A stretch of 64,000 bases of DNA from Physella acuta. Its lineage: Eukaryota > Mollusca > Gastropoda > Physidae. The notes under the pieces were generated by a model, which saw only the letters and a list, made by a program, of their open reading frames with translations, had not been told where the DNA came from and made no database searches. Positions 51,701-60,029 of the stretch are shown piece by piece. The stretch spans positions 51,001-115,000 of the forward strand of contig NW_026733191.1 in the NCBI RefSeq assembly GCF_028476545.1, read 5' to 3'. The first letter of the stretch is position 1. Each line of letters starts with the position of its first letter. A program made the translations under genes and the position numbers.

Positions 51701-54608
51701 TTGGCCAATCAAGTCAGACTGGGTTTTTTTTTTACAAAAAAAGGATAATTTTATAATCTAATTGACACACTTTTGTAAGGGTTCTGGGGTCAAGCATTTC
51801 TTCACCCTCTAACCTAGTCACAAACATGACAGACACTTTCACAGACAAACCACTTCTCTGCCAATCCCATTCTCCTTCAATACTGTCTGTCGCTCACATT
51901 CTTTCGATTCCATTCACTGTCAATCCTATTCTCCGTCCATTCCTTTCTGTTAATCCCATTCTTCGTCAATTCCATTAACCGTATATCCTATTCTGTCAAT
52001 CCTTTTCTCCGTCAATACCATTTCCTTCAACCCCATTTCCTTAAATCCCATTCTCTGTCAATCCCTTTCACTGTCAATTCCATTCTCCGTCAATCCCATT
52101 CTTTAGATCCCATTCTCTGTTAATCCCTTTCTCCGTCAATCCCATTCTCCGTCAAAACCATTTCCTTCAATCCCAATCTCAGTCAATCCCTTTATCCGTC
52201 AATCCCATTTCCTTCAATCCAATTTCCGTCAATCCAATTCATTAGATCCTATTCTCCATCCACCCCACTCTCCATCTACCCCATTCTCCGTCAATACCAT
52301 TCATTAGATCCCATTCTCCATCCATCCCACTCTCCATCCATTTATTAGAACCTATTCTCCATCCACCCCATTCTCCGTCAATACCATTCATTAGATCCTA
52401 TTCTCCATCCATCTCACTGAATCCACGCCATTTCTATCCACCCCATTCTAATGATTTTCTCAGCACAAGTAAGACATTACCTGTGAATACTGTAAGATGT
52501 CTTTGACCGACTCTGAGACGTACAAGATTCTGCCTCGATCACAACCAACAACAAATAGAAAACCATCGGCAACCTGTAGTACACAGAGTTCAGAGGTTAC
52601 GGTGCTCAGAGGCGGAGATAGATGGGGTGGGTGAAAAGAGGGGGTGGGCCGCCCGAATTTTTTTTATATAACGTGAACAAAACATAATTTCAAACTCGCC
52701 TGTATAATGAGTATAACTGTGCTACTTTTAATTAGACCAATTTTGCGCTAGTATAGAGTAATTAGACCGTTCTGCGTATTTAGACGAGGGGGCGAATATC
52801 CAGACTCCGCCCTTGGCGATATAAAGTATGCCATCGTGTCTAGTCTGTTTCCCATAAATTAAAACAAAAACAAAACAACGGGTTTCTGTCAAGGTCATTG
52901 GGTCTTGTAGTATACAAATTACCCGGTGTAAAAGGAAATTGGAACGAATAAAGGTCAAAGTTCACTGAAATAAAAACCCGCGCCCCAATTAACCCAGGCA
53001 AATGTTACGAGGGACGTTACTATGGAAAAAGCGGGGTAAATTACAAAGCGTGGGAAAGGAGAGGTTTGATGCGGTCGGGCATATGTTAACTAATGCCCTA
53101 GGGTACGACTGTACTGGATTACGTACGTTCCGAATTTCCTTAAACTTAAGCAGGACGTCACAATAAAAACAAAAGGTGTTTGTTACATTCAAGAGAAAGG
53201 AAATGTTTAATAAGTCGGGTCTCGGTTTACAAATGTCTCGGCGTTCGACGGTCCTGAATTACGAACGTTCAGGATTCTTTACAGTTAAGTGCGTAACAAT
53301 AATTAAAAAAAAAAAAAACGGGTGGGAAAGGAAAGGTTTAATACAAGGTGCTTCAGTTTACGAATGTCCCGGATTACGATCGTCTATGAGTACGAACGTT
53401 CCTAATTTATTTATTTTTTATAGTTTTCGTGGGCATTATGATGAAAAAAAGATTGTCAATACAAATGTGGGAAAGGAAATGTTTAATACAAGGTGTTTCA
53501 GTTTACGAATGTCCCAGGCTACGACCGTCTTTGGTTACGAACATTCCTAATTTCTAAAAGTTTTCTAGGACATAATGATGCAGAAAAAGGTTGTTATTAT
53601 AAGCGAGGGAAAGGACAGTTTTAACACAGTCGGATCTCACTTTACGAATGTCCCGAGATACGAACGTAAAGAGCTACGTACGTTAAAAAAAAGTAAAATT
53701 ACCCTTTCGGATCCAGGGATCCATGGGTCAGAGGAAGTAGAGTTCACCTGTTTCTGCAACCTGAGCTTATGAAAGGATAGTTTGTTCAGTGCTATACCCT
53801 GCACGTACGTTCAGAGTTTGATATGTGCTCACAACATTATACCAAAAACATTAATGCCAGAAAAGATACCCCCTCCCAATACCAGAGCACTGAGATGGTT
53901 ACATAGATAGAATAAAACAACACACTTTAAGGGGAAGTTTTCATACTCCAACACTGGCACCCCCCCCCCCCAGTGTTTCTTCCAGACTTTTTTCTCCGGG
54001 GGGGCACTTGAAATCTTCGGGGGGGCGGTAAACTTTCTTCGGGGGGGGGGGGGGCGGACACTGTTAAAAGTATATATTTTCTATATAAAATATATAAATT
54101 TCATTTCGTTCGGGGGGGCGGTAAAAATTTTTCGGGGGGGCGAAGCCCCCCCGAAGAGATGCCTGAAAGAAACTCTGACCCCCCCCCTTTCAAATCAAGT
54201 CACAAATTTGACTAAAGACAAAAAAAAAAAATTCCGCAGAGTTATCTACCACGTAGAAGCCGAGTTATCGTCCCTTCCAAAAATTTGAGAGAATATAAAT
54301 CTGTCTGGATCGCATTTCGGACGGAATGTATTACTTACGGTACTACATAATTACAGGCTACGAGACAGGATAAAAACGATTGATCGAATACATTAGTTCT
54401 TCCCATCGTGTGGTGGAAAGATCTGCGCTGTACCGAGAAGCTTTGTTGAACAACAAAAGCGTGTGGGTACTAAAAAAATGTTTTTTTTAAAAAAATAAAC
54501 TTTATGTGCAAACAATGGATTTGCTGAACTACTTTTGGAAACAAGCACAAGAATAGTTTGGGCGTAGGCAGGATTTTATCTAAGGGGCGGAAGAGGCTAA
54601 TAAATAAG

Positions 54609-54690
<82 letters not shown>

Positions 54691-57600
54691 CTGTATATGC
54701 GTGTGGGGTAGTGGTGGAGGGGGTGTACTCACGTTCAAGATGAGCTGTTTGAGATCATCTTCTGAGATGAAAGATGGTTTGTCGCTCATTTCAGAACATA
54801 CTTTGGTGGTACCTGAATAAAGGTAACATACAGGTGGTGAGTTTAATAGGTAACATACAGGTGTTGGTATCTACAGGTGATATAACAGGTGTTGATATAT
54901 ATAGGTAATATAACAGGTGTGTGTTAGTAACTATATGTAACTCAACAGACGTTGGTACCTAAAGGCAATATAACATGCGTAGGTATCTATAGGTGATATA
55001 ACAAGTGTTGGTATCTATCGGTAACACAACAGATGTTGGTACCTATAGGTAACACAACGCATGGTGGTACCTATAGGTAATATTGCAGTTGTTGTATCTA
55101 TAGGTGATATAACAAGATTTGGTATCTATCGGTAACACAACAGATGTTTGTACCTATAGGCAGTATAACAAGTGTTGTGTCGATAGCTAATACAACACGT
55201 GTTGGTACCTATAGGTAACACAACAGGTGCTCTTGTCTGTATGTAGTATAACTGGTGTTGGTATCTATGATAGTTGTTTAGTAGAAATATCGTTATATCA
55301 GGGGTCATCTATTGACGTCCACAAAAAGTTTGGATGAATACCGTGATTTATTTACACGAGATTGTTGTTTTTTTTTTTTAAACGAGCACTGTCATCTTAA
55401 TGGACACCAGCGAAAAAAGTCTCAAAGGTATTTGAGAGGTGTATAAATTCATTTAAAAATCATGCACAGCGTAGTTACAATTAATATGGTTATAAACTCC
55501 TGCCTGTCTGGTTTTTTTCGGACTTTACTAAAGATTGGATGTATTTGATGTTTATAATATTTTCGGTAACTAAATAAAAATTTAAAAAAAAAAACCAAAA
55601 ACAATTTGGTTTTCACGTGTAATGGCGACATAAACAATGGCATCCTGCTATTGGATAGGCCGCCATAGATTTTATTGTACACATTGTAAGCTAAAAATAG
55701 AAAACTAGGTCATGGGGTTTTAAATTTGCATTGTTATTTAAAAACTTGATCTGCAAAGTTTTGTAAACAAATAGTTATCTATCACTTAGTTACTGTACAG
55801 CCAATCAATATTTGTCTTACGAAAGTGAAACATCCGGTTATAACTTAGGCTTGATGAAAATAAATAGAAATGTGGCCTTAAACTCAACAAATTATTTTCA
55901 ACTTCTCTGGATTTGCAACTTTTATAGCATTTATTCTAAAAATATAAAATTTCTAAATTAATTTTAGGCTTAAGTTTTTATTTTTTTTTTTTTTTTTTAC
56001 GGTCTAAATCTAAAAAGCACGTTTTTATTCCATGTCAACAACATTATGGAAGGAATCTCGTCAACTCGCTCGCCTCCATTGTACTTTTAACACTTAGGAT
56101 GCGAGTTTTACGTTTGCTTTAAAAAATGGTAGTACTCTGATGTTAAATTGAGCGTCCAAATGGACCCCATTTCCTCCCTCCTCCCCCGTCCAAATGCGAT
56201 TATTTTCGGACCCCCAGTCCCCCTCTGCGTGGACATCATAAATGGACTCCCATTGCCTCTTCCCCAATTAAAAAACGTAAAGTTCCTTTTTCAAACCTGA
56301 GGGTCTATGGGACAAGTGAAGTAGAGTTCACCTGTTTCTGTGACCTCCGCATATGAAGAGATGGTGTGGTCAGCACTATGCCCAGCCGCCTTTACTTTCC
56401 CTAACGTGAGTTAGGTACCCATCAGAGTTGGGTGGACTCAGGGACGGTCTACTGACTTGAACCCGGATTCGAACTCAAGACTTACGGGTTAGCAGTCCAG
56501 CTCTCTACCGCTAGACCACTCTCTTCCCCAACTGAGACGTGTTTATTTTAATTGTCAAACATTAAAACAATTTTTTTTAATTGTAAAAAAAATGTGTAGA
56601 TATTATTTTACCTTTGAGGGAATTGATATGCTGCACGGCCATGCGCAGTACCGTGAGTTTGTCCAACTTCCGGTTCATGGCGCTGCACATGGGAATCAGG
56701 GCGGACAACTCGGTGATGTACGTGTTCATCTTGTCCCGTCTCCTCTTCTCTATCTCGCTGTGGTTTTGTTTGTTCATTGGACTTAACCTTTAACCAAGGA
56801 AATAGTTACACTTAGTCCTTTAACCAATGAAACATTTAAACTTAACCTTCAACATTCAAACATTAATTTAAACCTTTAACCAATAAAACACTTAGACGTA
56901 GCATTTAACCCATGAAAAATTTAACTTAACCTGCATGACAAAAAAAGTAACTAAAGCAGTTTAATCTATTTTTAAAATCCACTGTTTTACGGAAATAATT
57001 CTGAACCAAAACCATTTTAAACTTTGCAAAAATATAACTGAAATTAACCTTTAAACAAATGAAACTTAACTTTAAATGTAAAGATACATACACTATTTTT
57101 TTCAAAGTATTTGATTAGCAAAACCAATAAAGGGATTCTCTTTTCGGACCTGTTACGTTTTTGCAGTCATAGAAACGCCTGAAGTTGGTTCGAGTATTCA
57201 GCTGACACAAACCATAGAACCGTTCCCCAATTTTTTCTCATAAAAGCTCATGCACCTCGAAATTTAAATCTAGTTATTTGAAAACGGAACTCATCTCATT
57301 AACATTCACTCTCCTCGTTAAGTAGCGCGCCAATCGCCCATCAGCGTGGGTGGATTCTTCATGGGAACACAACTCGACTCACAACAAGCCGGCAGTGGCA
57401 AGTTTTAACATCCATGTACACAGTGTTGTTGGGAATAGGGCTGGTAAGTAGGTCACCAACCAGTTCTATGGCTCATGCAGGTTTTATTGAGCCGTAGAAC
57501 TGGTTGGTGACCTACTTACCAGCCCTATAGTGTTGGATGGGCTGATGTACACATACCGTGCAAATAGGCTTTAAGATACTGTTAAAAAGTTGTGTAAGAT

Positions 57601-57969
57601 TTGTATCTGGGCTTACCCGGGTTGTCGGCCATCGCTGTCGTTGAGGTCAGCACAAGAGATTGACTCGTCGTCTTTCCTGGGGTTAGAAATATGTGTGAGA
57701 ATGGTTTGGTAATGGGACAGGGATTAATGGGACGCGGGGCTATGGGACATGGGGCAATGGGACATGGGGCAATGGGACATGGGGCAATGGGACATGGGGC
57801 TATGGGACATCTTACTATGGGACATACTACCATGGGACATCTTACTATGGTCAATGTGGCTATGGGACATGAGACAGCAGGACATGGAAAATGAGACATG
57901 AGACAGAAGGAATATGGGACATGAGACCGTGTAAGCAATTTATATGAAAATGTAAACAAATGACGATGA

Positions 57970-58035
<66 letters not shown>

Positions 58036-58609
58036 GAAATATGGGCAAAAAACTGAGGTCATTATAACAGCCTACGGGAACCTTGCACAAATAACGACTA
58101 CAACACAAAACACTACAGGACAATGGGTTATGGGACAAAGAAGACTTGAGCACAATAGACTATGGAATAATGGGACGGTTGAACAACAGAGATGAAAACA
58201 CAGCACTGACGGATCGCTTGCAAGTATAAGTAGGTTACAAGAGATGCCAGATAAATTTTGGACAAGCGTATCCATTAAGTGTAAACAAACCAGCAAAAAA
58301 CAGCTCAATCAACAAGGAATCTCTACAAGTACTCACTCCAAGGATTCGCTGCTCTTCTTTCGTTTGCGCTCCATCCTAAGCTCCCACTGCGTAACCGTGA
58401 AAGGCGTGACCGTGAAGGGCGCAATATTTCCGGGCACGGTGGCAGCTTCCAGCAGCAGGGGGTGGGGCAGTGCCGGGGCTGCGGTGGCGGCTGCCGGTGG
58501 TGAGGATGTAGCTGGTGGAGCCACAGTGCTGAAGCTGGTGGGGGGAGCAGGGGGGAGGGTGGTGGTAGGTCGCTGTGGGCGGTGGGGGAGCGGGGCTCTT
58601 AAGGTATCG
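39958..58609 (-). CDS. BMAL1: BMAL1/cycle circadian bHLH-PAS transcription factor (14 coding exons, start uncertain)
   Basis: Partner of CLOCK; the dimer binds CACGTG E-boxes and drives the circadian loop in the nucleus. Exons on -: 58609-58337, 57676-57617, 56781-56612, 54812-54733, 52573-52481, 51718-51601, 48135-47959, 46656-46407, 45851-45745, 45249-45099, 44728-44637, 42387-42267, 41301-41075, 40223-39958; all phases agree. From [13 protein letters not shown] (ATG at 58374-58372) it gives 649 aa. Basic helix-loop-helix: [20 protein letters not shown] and [68 protein letters not shown]. The C-terminal activation tail [22 protein letters not shown] is the vertebrate-type end that binds CRY and CBP. 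An Asn run lies in exon 13. The 58609-58337 exon is open upstream of the ATG (Pro/Ala-rich, 78 more codons, preceded by an acceptor), so the true start may be further upstream. Confidence 0.95.
41395..41620 (+). mobile_element. tRNA-derived SINE type 1, BMAL1 intron
   Basis: A-box-like GGCGTAACAGTAGAGCTAGA and B-box-like GAATTCGGATTCAAATCAC head, then CAGCTCACGTTAGTGAAACC and GGGCATAGTGCTGACCACAT. Antisense to BMAL1. Confidence 0.7.
41625..41790 (+). mobile_element. second SINE type 1 piece
   Basis: GAGTCCACTTAGCTCTGATG and AGTATCTGGCTCAC match the SINE type 1 body (compare 36950-36990). Directly follows the copy at 41395-41620. Confidence 0.45.
41935..42235 (-). mobile_element. tRNA-derived SINE type 2, nearly complete
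   Basis: Read on -, it starts GGGGTCGGCGTGGTCAAGTG (A box) and has TCTCGAGTTTGAACCCTCGG (B box). It then has TTAGCTGGGGATAGCC and the CTGCCTTGTAGTTTGTTCTT segment shared with 21228-21460. This is the best copy of the family here. Confidence 0.75.
42598..42687. repeat. (AT)n microsatellite
   Basis: About 43 uninterrupted AT units in a BMAL1 intron. Confidence 0.92.
44510..44575 (-). mobile_element. SINE type 1 end fragment
   Basis: ATGGGGCAAGTGAAGTAGAG followed by TTCACCTATTTCTGTGA, as at the start of the copy at 56295-56525. Confidence 0.45.
45560..45775 (-). repeat. tandem repeat starting at a BMAL1 donor (exon 9)
   Basis: On -, the exon end ATTAGGTCAAGTTCATAG-AAAAG|GTAAGCATATTTGAATT is followed by two or three diverged copies. 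They contain TTAGGTCAAGGTCAT, GGGATGGTAGCATATTTAAA and TTCA(AT)GGGTTCA. The GTAAGC donor becomes GGTAGC in the copies. Confidence 0.7.
47270..47345 (+). mobile_element. tRNA-like SINE head relic
   Basis: GATATGGTCGAGTGGTTGGG has an A-box form and CACGGGTTCAAATCTA a B-box form, at tRNA spacing. The acceptor stem halves do not pair, so this is not a working tRNA gene. Confidence 0.45.
48343..48450. mobile_element. hAT-type MITE, family B, truncated
   Basis: CAGTGTTTCTTCCAGGCATC then GGAAATATATACTTTTACCA and CAGTGTC plus a C run. The right inverted end is missing. Confidence 0.6.
48563..48748. mobile_element. hAT-type MITE, family B, intact
   Basis: CAGAGTTTCTTCCAGGCACC at the left, GGTCTGGAAGAAAACACTG at the right, and a perfect 8-bp target duplication CAACCTGG (48555-48562 and 48749-48756). 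Long G and C runs inside. Confidence 0.85.
48757..49620. other. BMAL1 intron stretch, nothing recognised
   Basis: Repeated TCTAGATCTAGA words (48800-48850), then a somewhat CpG-richer segment (49080-49340), then a G run (49526-49547). No coding frame or RNA gene is supported. Confidence 0.4.
49629..49923. mobile_element. nested pair of hAT-type MITEs, family A
   Basis: The outer ends CAGAGGCGTAGCGAGG and CCTCGCTACGCCACTG are flanked by TCCTACAG and ACCTACAG (7 of 8 bases equal). The body has CACCGGGTGACACCATTTAG at the left and CACCGGGTGACACCCGAC at the right. Between them lies a family A-type segment ending GGGTCGCTACGCCTCTG at about 49856. So one element appears inserted into, or recombined with, another. 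Confidence 0.65.
50138..50445 (-). mobile_element. SINE type 1 interrupted by a family B MITE
   Basis: AGTAGTTCACATCTTACTGT and GGTCAGCACTATGCTTAGCC on the left continue after the insert as TTAGCCGCCTGTG, GAGTTAGGTACCCATCAGAG and CTGGGTGGACTCAGGGACG. Compare the uninterrupted copy at 56295-56525. Confidence 0.7.
50222..50342. mobile_element. hAT-type MITE, family B, inserted in a SINE
   Basis: CAGAGTTTCTTCCAGGCATC to AGTCTGGATGAAACACTG, with perfect 8-bp target duplication TTAGCCGC (50214-50221 and 50343-50350). The target is the SINE sequence itself, giving a clear order of insertion. Confidence 0.88.
51180..51560. repeat. about 120-bp tandem repeat, BMAL1 intron
   Basis: Words AACGGGATAAGGGGACACTG, AACGGGATAATTGGGGAG, GCAAGAACT(G/A)TATGTG and GGAATTTTGGGAAAATAAAA recur in order about twice, with a looser unit before. 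Frames through it are artefacts. Confidence 0.75.
51860..52440. repeat. 15-20-bp minisatellite (CAATCCCATTCTCCGT)
   Basis: Diverged units such as TCAATCCCATTCTCCGTCAA and TTAGATCCCATTCTCCATCC fill the intron between BMAL1 exons 5 and 6. Confidence 0.85.
53010..53700. repeat. about 130-150-bp tandem repeat, BMAL1 intron
   Basis: Five units contain GGGAAAGGA(A/G)AGGTTTAATA, CAGTTTACGAATGTCCC, TACGA(C/A)CGT and ACGTTC(C)TAATTTC. Units are diverged and vary in length. Confidence 0.78.
53705..53812 (-). mobile_element. SINE type 1 end fragment
   Basis: GAAGTAGAGTTCACCTGTTT and ATGAAAGGATAGTTTGTTCA match the start of 56295-56525. Truncated. Confidence 0.5.
53971..54177. mobile_element. hAT-type MITE, family B
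   Basis: CAGTGTTTCTTCCAGACTTT to ATGCCTGAAAGAAACTCTG. It was inserted in a C run, so the target duplication (CCCCCCCC/ACCCCCCC) is weak evidence. The core and both ends are well kept. Confidence 0.8.
54612..54695. repeat. (AT)n(GT)n microsatellite next to BMAL1 exon 4 donor
   Basis: About 32 AT units then GTGTGTGTGT; begins about 40 bases into the intron after exon 4 (54812-54733). Confidence 0.9.
54803..55270 (-). repeat. about 30-bp minisatellite starting at the BMAL1 exon 4 acceptor
   Basis: On +, the exon/intron border TTTGGTGGTACCTGAATAAA-GGTAACATACAGGTG is followed by some 15 units such as GTTGGTACCTATAGGTAACA, CAACAGATG and GGTATCTATAGGTGATATAA. GGTACCT in the units copies the first exon bases and the AG. 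Confidence 0.75.
55297..55440. mobile_element. MITE fragment (GGGGTCATCTATTGACGTCC)
   Basis: CAGGGGTCATCTATTGACGT at the left and TTAATGGACACCAGCG further right resemble the GGGGTCATCC family. Poorly preserved. Confidence 0.35.
56150..56260. mobile_element. MITE fragment, GTCC-rich relative of the GGGGTCATCC family
   Basis: GCGTCCAAATGGACCCC, TTTTCGGACCCCC and GTGGACATCATAAATGGACT resemble the body and ends of 28546-28640. Confidence 0.35.
56295..56525 (-). mobile_element. tRNA-derived SINE type 1, full-length
   Basis: Read on -: A box GTGGTCTAGCGGTAGAGAGC and B box GAGTTCGAATCCGGGTTCAA, at tRNA spacing. Then the body CTGAGTCCACCCAACTCTGA and ACTCACGTTAGGG, and an end near CTACTTCACTTGTCCCATAG. 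It is the best copy of the type 1 family in the window. Confidence 0.8.
56782..57090 (-). repeat. diverged tandem repeat starting at the BMAL1 exon 3 acceptor
   Basis: On -, the acceptor GGTTAAAGGTTAAG|TCCAATG is preceded by units GGTTAAAGGACTAAGTG, TTCATTGGTTAAAGG, GAAGGTTAAGTTTAAATGTT and ATTGGTTAAAGGTTTAAATT. Several keep both the pyrimidine/AG context and the exon-like CCAATGAA. Confidence 0.65.
57435..57528. mobile_element. 94-bp hairpin MITE in a BMAL1 intron (copy 1)
   Basis: Near-perfect inverted repeat: the left arm ATAGGGCTGGTAAGTAGGTC pairs with the right arm GACCTACTTACCAGCCCTAT. Arms are about 40 bp, the loop about 12 bases. TA at both edges suggests a TA target site, as for Tc1/mariner-type MITEs. 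Each arm contains TAAGTAGGTCA (57445-57455 on +, 57508-57518 on -). Same element at 63647-63740. Confidence 0.82.
57690..57905. repeat. 15-bp minisatellite (GGGACATGGGGCAAT) beside BMAL1 exon 2
   Basis: About a dozen units of ATGGGACATGGGGCA, then ATGGGACATCTTACT variants. It begins about 15 bases from the exon 2 acceptor. Confidence 0.88.
57970..58030. repeat. (AT)n microsatellite
   Basis: About 30 AT units in BMAL1 intron 1. Confidence 0.92.
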
Positions 58610-58754
58610 CTGAAAAGAGATAATCGTTGTGTTTTGATTAAAATGTGTATTATAAATACGATACTTCTTCACTAGTAGTATGTAGTATCGATGCCGTACA
58701 CATTCGTGGTATCGATGTTGTCAATCGCCAAAATTTACCGTGTGTGGCTTGTCA

Positions 58755-58945
58755 AATGGGGTAGATGAAGTAGAGTTCATATGCTTTAATGAGGATAAAG
58801 TGGTCAGTGCTATACCCATCCGACTTTGTTTCCCTCAAGTGACTTAGGTACCCATCAGGGAAGTCCAACATACTCGGGCCCCGGATCCGAACTCGAGACT
58901 TTCGGGTTAGCGGTCGTAAGCTCTACCATCTAACCACGGCTTCTC
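58755..58945 (-). mobile_element. tRNA-derived SINE type 1
   Basis: Read on -: GTGGTTAGATGGTAGAGCTT (A box) and TCTCGAGTTCGGATCCGGGG (B box). Then CCTGATGGGTACCTAAGTCA and an end near AACTCTACTTCATC. It lies 150 bp upstream of the first visible BMAL1 exon. Confidence 0.75.
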
Positions 58946-59111
58946 TTTGATGTTGACAATATGTCATACATAAACATAAGCTTAGCCCTAACCCTATCCC
59001 TAGTTCTAGTCCTCAAAAGAGTTAGCATCAGTTATAATGAAATATTTGGTTTATGTCTGTCGTGGTTTATTTCTTCATTTGACTGCATTGAGCTGAACTC
59101 TACGTCTAAAC

Positions 59112-59328
59112 CAGGGGTCTCCAAACTTTTCAGTCCGAGGGCCGCATTAACTATCAAATTTTAGTTCGGGGGCCAGTTTCTTCCAGGCATGTCTTTGATA
59201 TTTCCGGGCAAAGTTCCTCAGCCATCACCAACAAACGTTTTTTACGTGGACAAAAAGATCTCTGCGGGTCGGATGAGAGGACGTCGCGGGCCGCAACCGG
59301 CCCGCGGGCCGTAGTTTGGAGACCCCTG
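59112..59328. mobile_element. hAT-type MITE with CAGGGGTCTCCAAACT ends
   Basis: The ends CAGGGGTCTCCAAACTTTTC and CGTAGTTTGGAGACCCCTG are inverted. Flanks GTCTAAAC and GTCTAGAC match at 7 of 8 positions. This is the terminal sequence seen in many animal hAT elements. A TTTCTTCCAGGCATGTCTTT segment inside resembles the family B end. Confidence 0.85.
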
Positions 59329-59448
59329 GTCTAGACAATAATACTACGTTTCTTTAATCATCTTGCTTAAAACATAAACTTAGCGCACAGTTCATGAATA
59401 ATGAGATAGTTGTGTCTAAATAATCGTTTCATATTCCAAGGTTACAGC

Positions 59449-59650
59449 CAGTGGCGTCACAAGGTGGCGGGGAGGGGCGCGGTTCACATCGGGTGACCCC
59501 ATTTAAAGGGGTTACACCACAACAAAAAATTGTAAACATTTTATGTCGAAAAAAGGTTTTATCAAGTTCAAATAAACCAAAATGCAAAGTTATTGAAGAG
59601 GGTGGGCTTAGTTACCCCACCTGGTGAACCCGACCTAGTGACGCCACTAG
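59449..59650. mobile_element. MITE with CAGTGGCGTCAC ends, hAT-like
   Basis: CAGTGGCGTCACAAGGT at the left and ACCTAGTGACGCCACTAG at the right are inverted. The body has CGGGTGACCCCATTTAAAGG, related to the outer element at 49629-49923. No target duplication is clear. Confidence 0.6.
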
Positions 59651-59895
59651 TCAAAGTAACCAATGAAATCAGCCTATCAAAACTCAGTGCATTTTATTAC
59701 AAAAAATATCAATATTATTAAAATTTATTTCTTGTAACATAAGAATTTGTTTGTGTGCTGCAAAAAAGAGACGAAGAAACTTTGCCAGCATCTTAAAACT
59801 AGACACCATTTAAAACGACACAGCGTGTAGTGTTACATAAATTATCTGATTTTTACAAGTTTTAATTTGTAATTAATATCTTTGTCCTAAATAAC

Positions 59896-59929
59896 TGTCA
59901 CGTGACAATTGTACAGAAAGGCCACGTGG
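59896..59929. promoter_or_regulatory. two CACGTG E-boxes upstream of BMAL1
   Basis: TGTCACGTGACA (59896-59907) and CCACGTGG (59922-59929) lie 18 bases apart (core to core), about 1.3 kb upstream of the first visible BMAL1 exon. CACGTG is the CLOCK:BMAL1 site; the first, GTCACGTGAC, is also the full TFEB/CLEAR motif. Both are seen; function is inference. Confidence 0.4.
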
Positions 59930-60029
59930 TTTGGAAGCACTGAGAAGAACATTATCAAGGAGATTTGTTGTTTAGATATAAATAAAGGTGTGAGTATTTA
60001 CTCATCATGATCTTACCCAGCCTGGGGTA

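Noticed and set aside
54803-55270. CRISPR-like array
   Set aside because: Units are about 30 bp head-to-tail with no unique spacers, in an animal genome; it is a minisatellite.
57582-57959. Repetitive Cys/Pro frame of 125 codons on -
   Set aside because: Translation of the GGGACATGGGGCAAT minisatellite beside BMAL1 exon 2.
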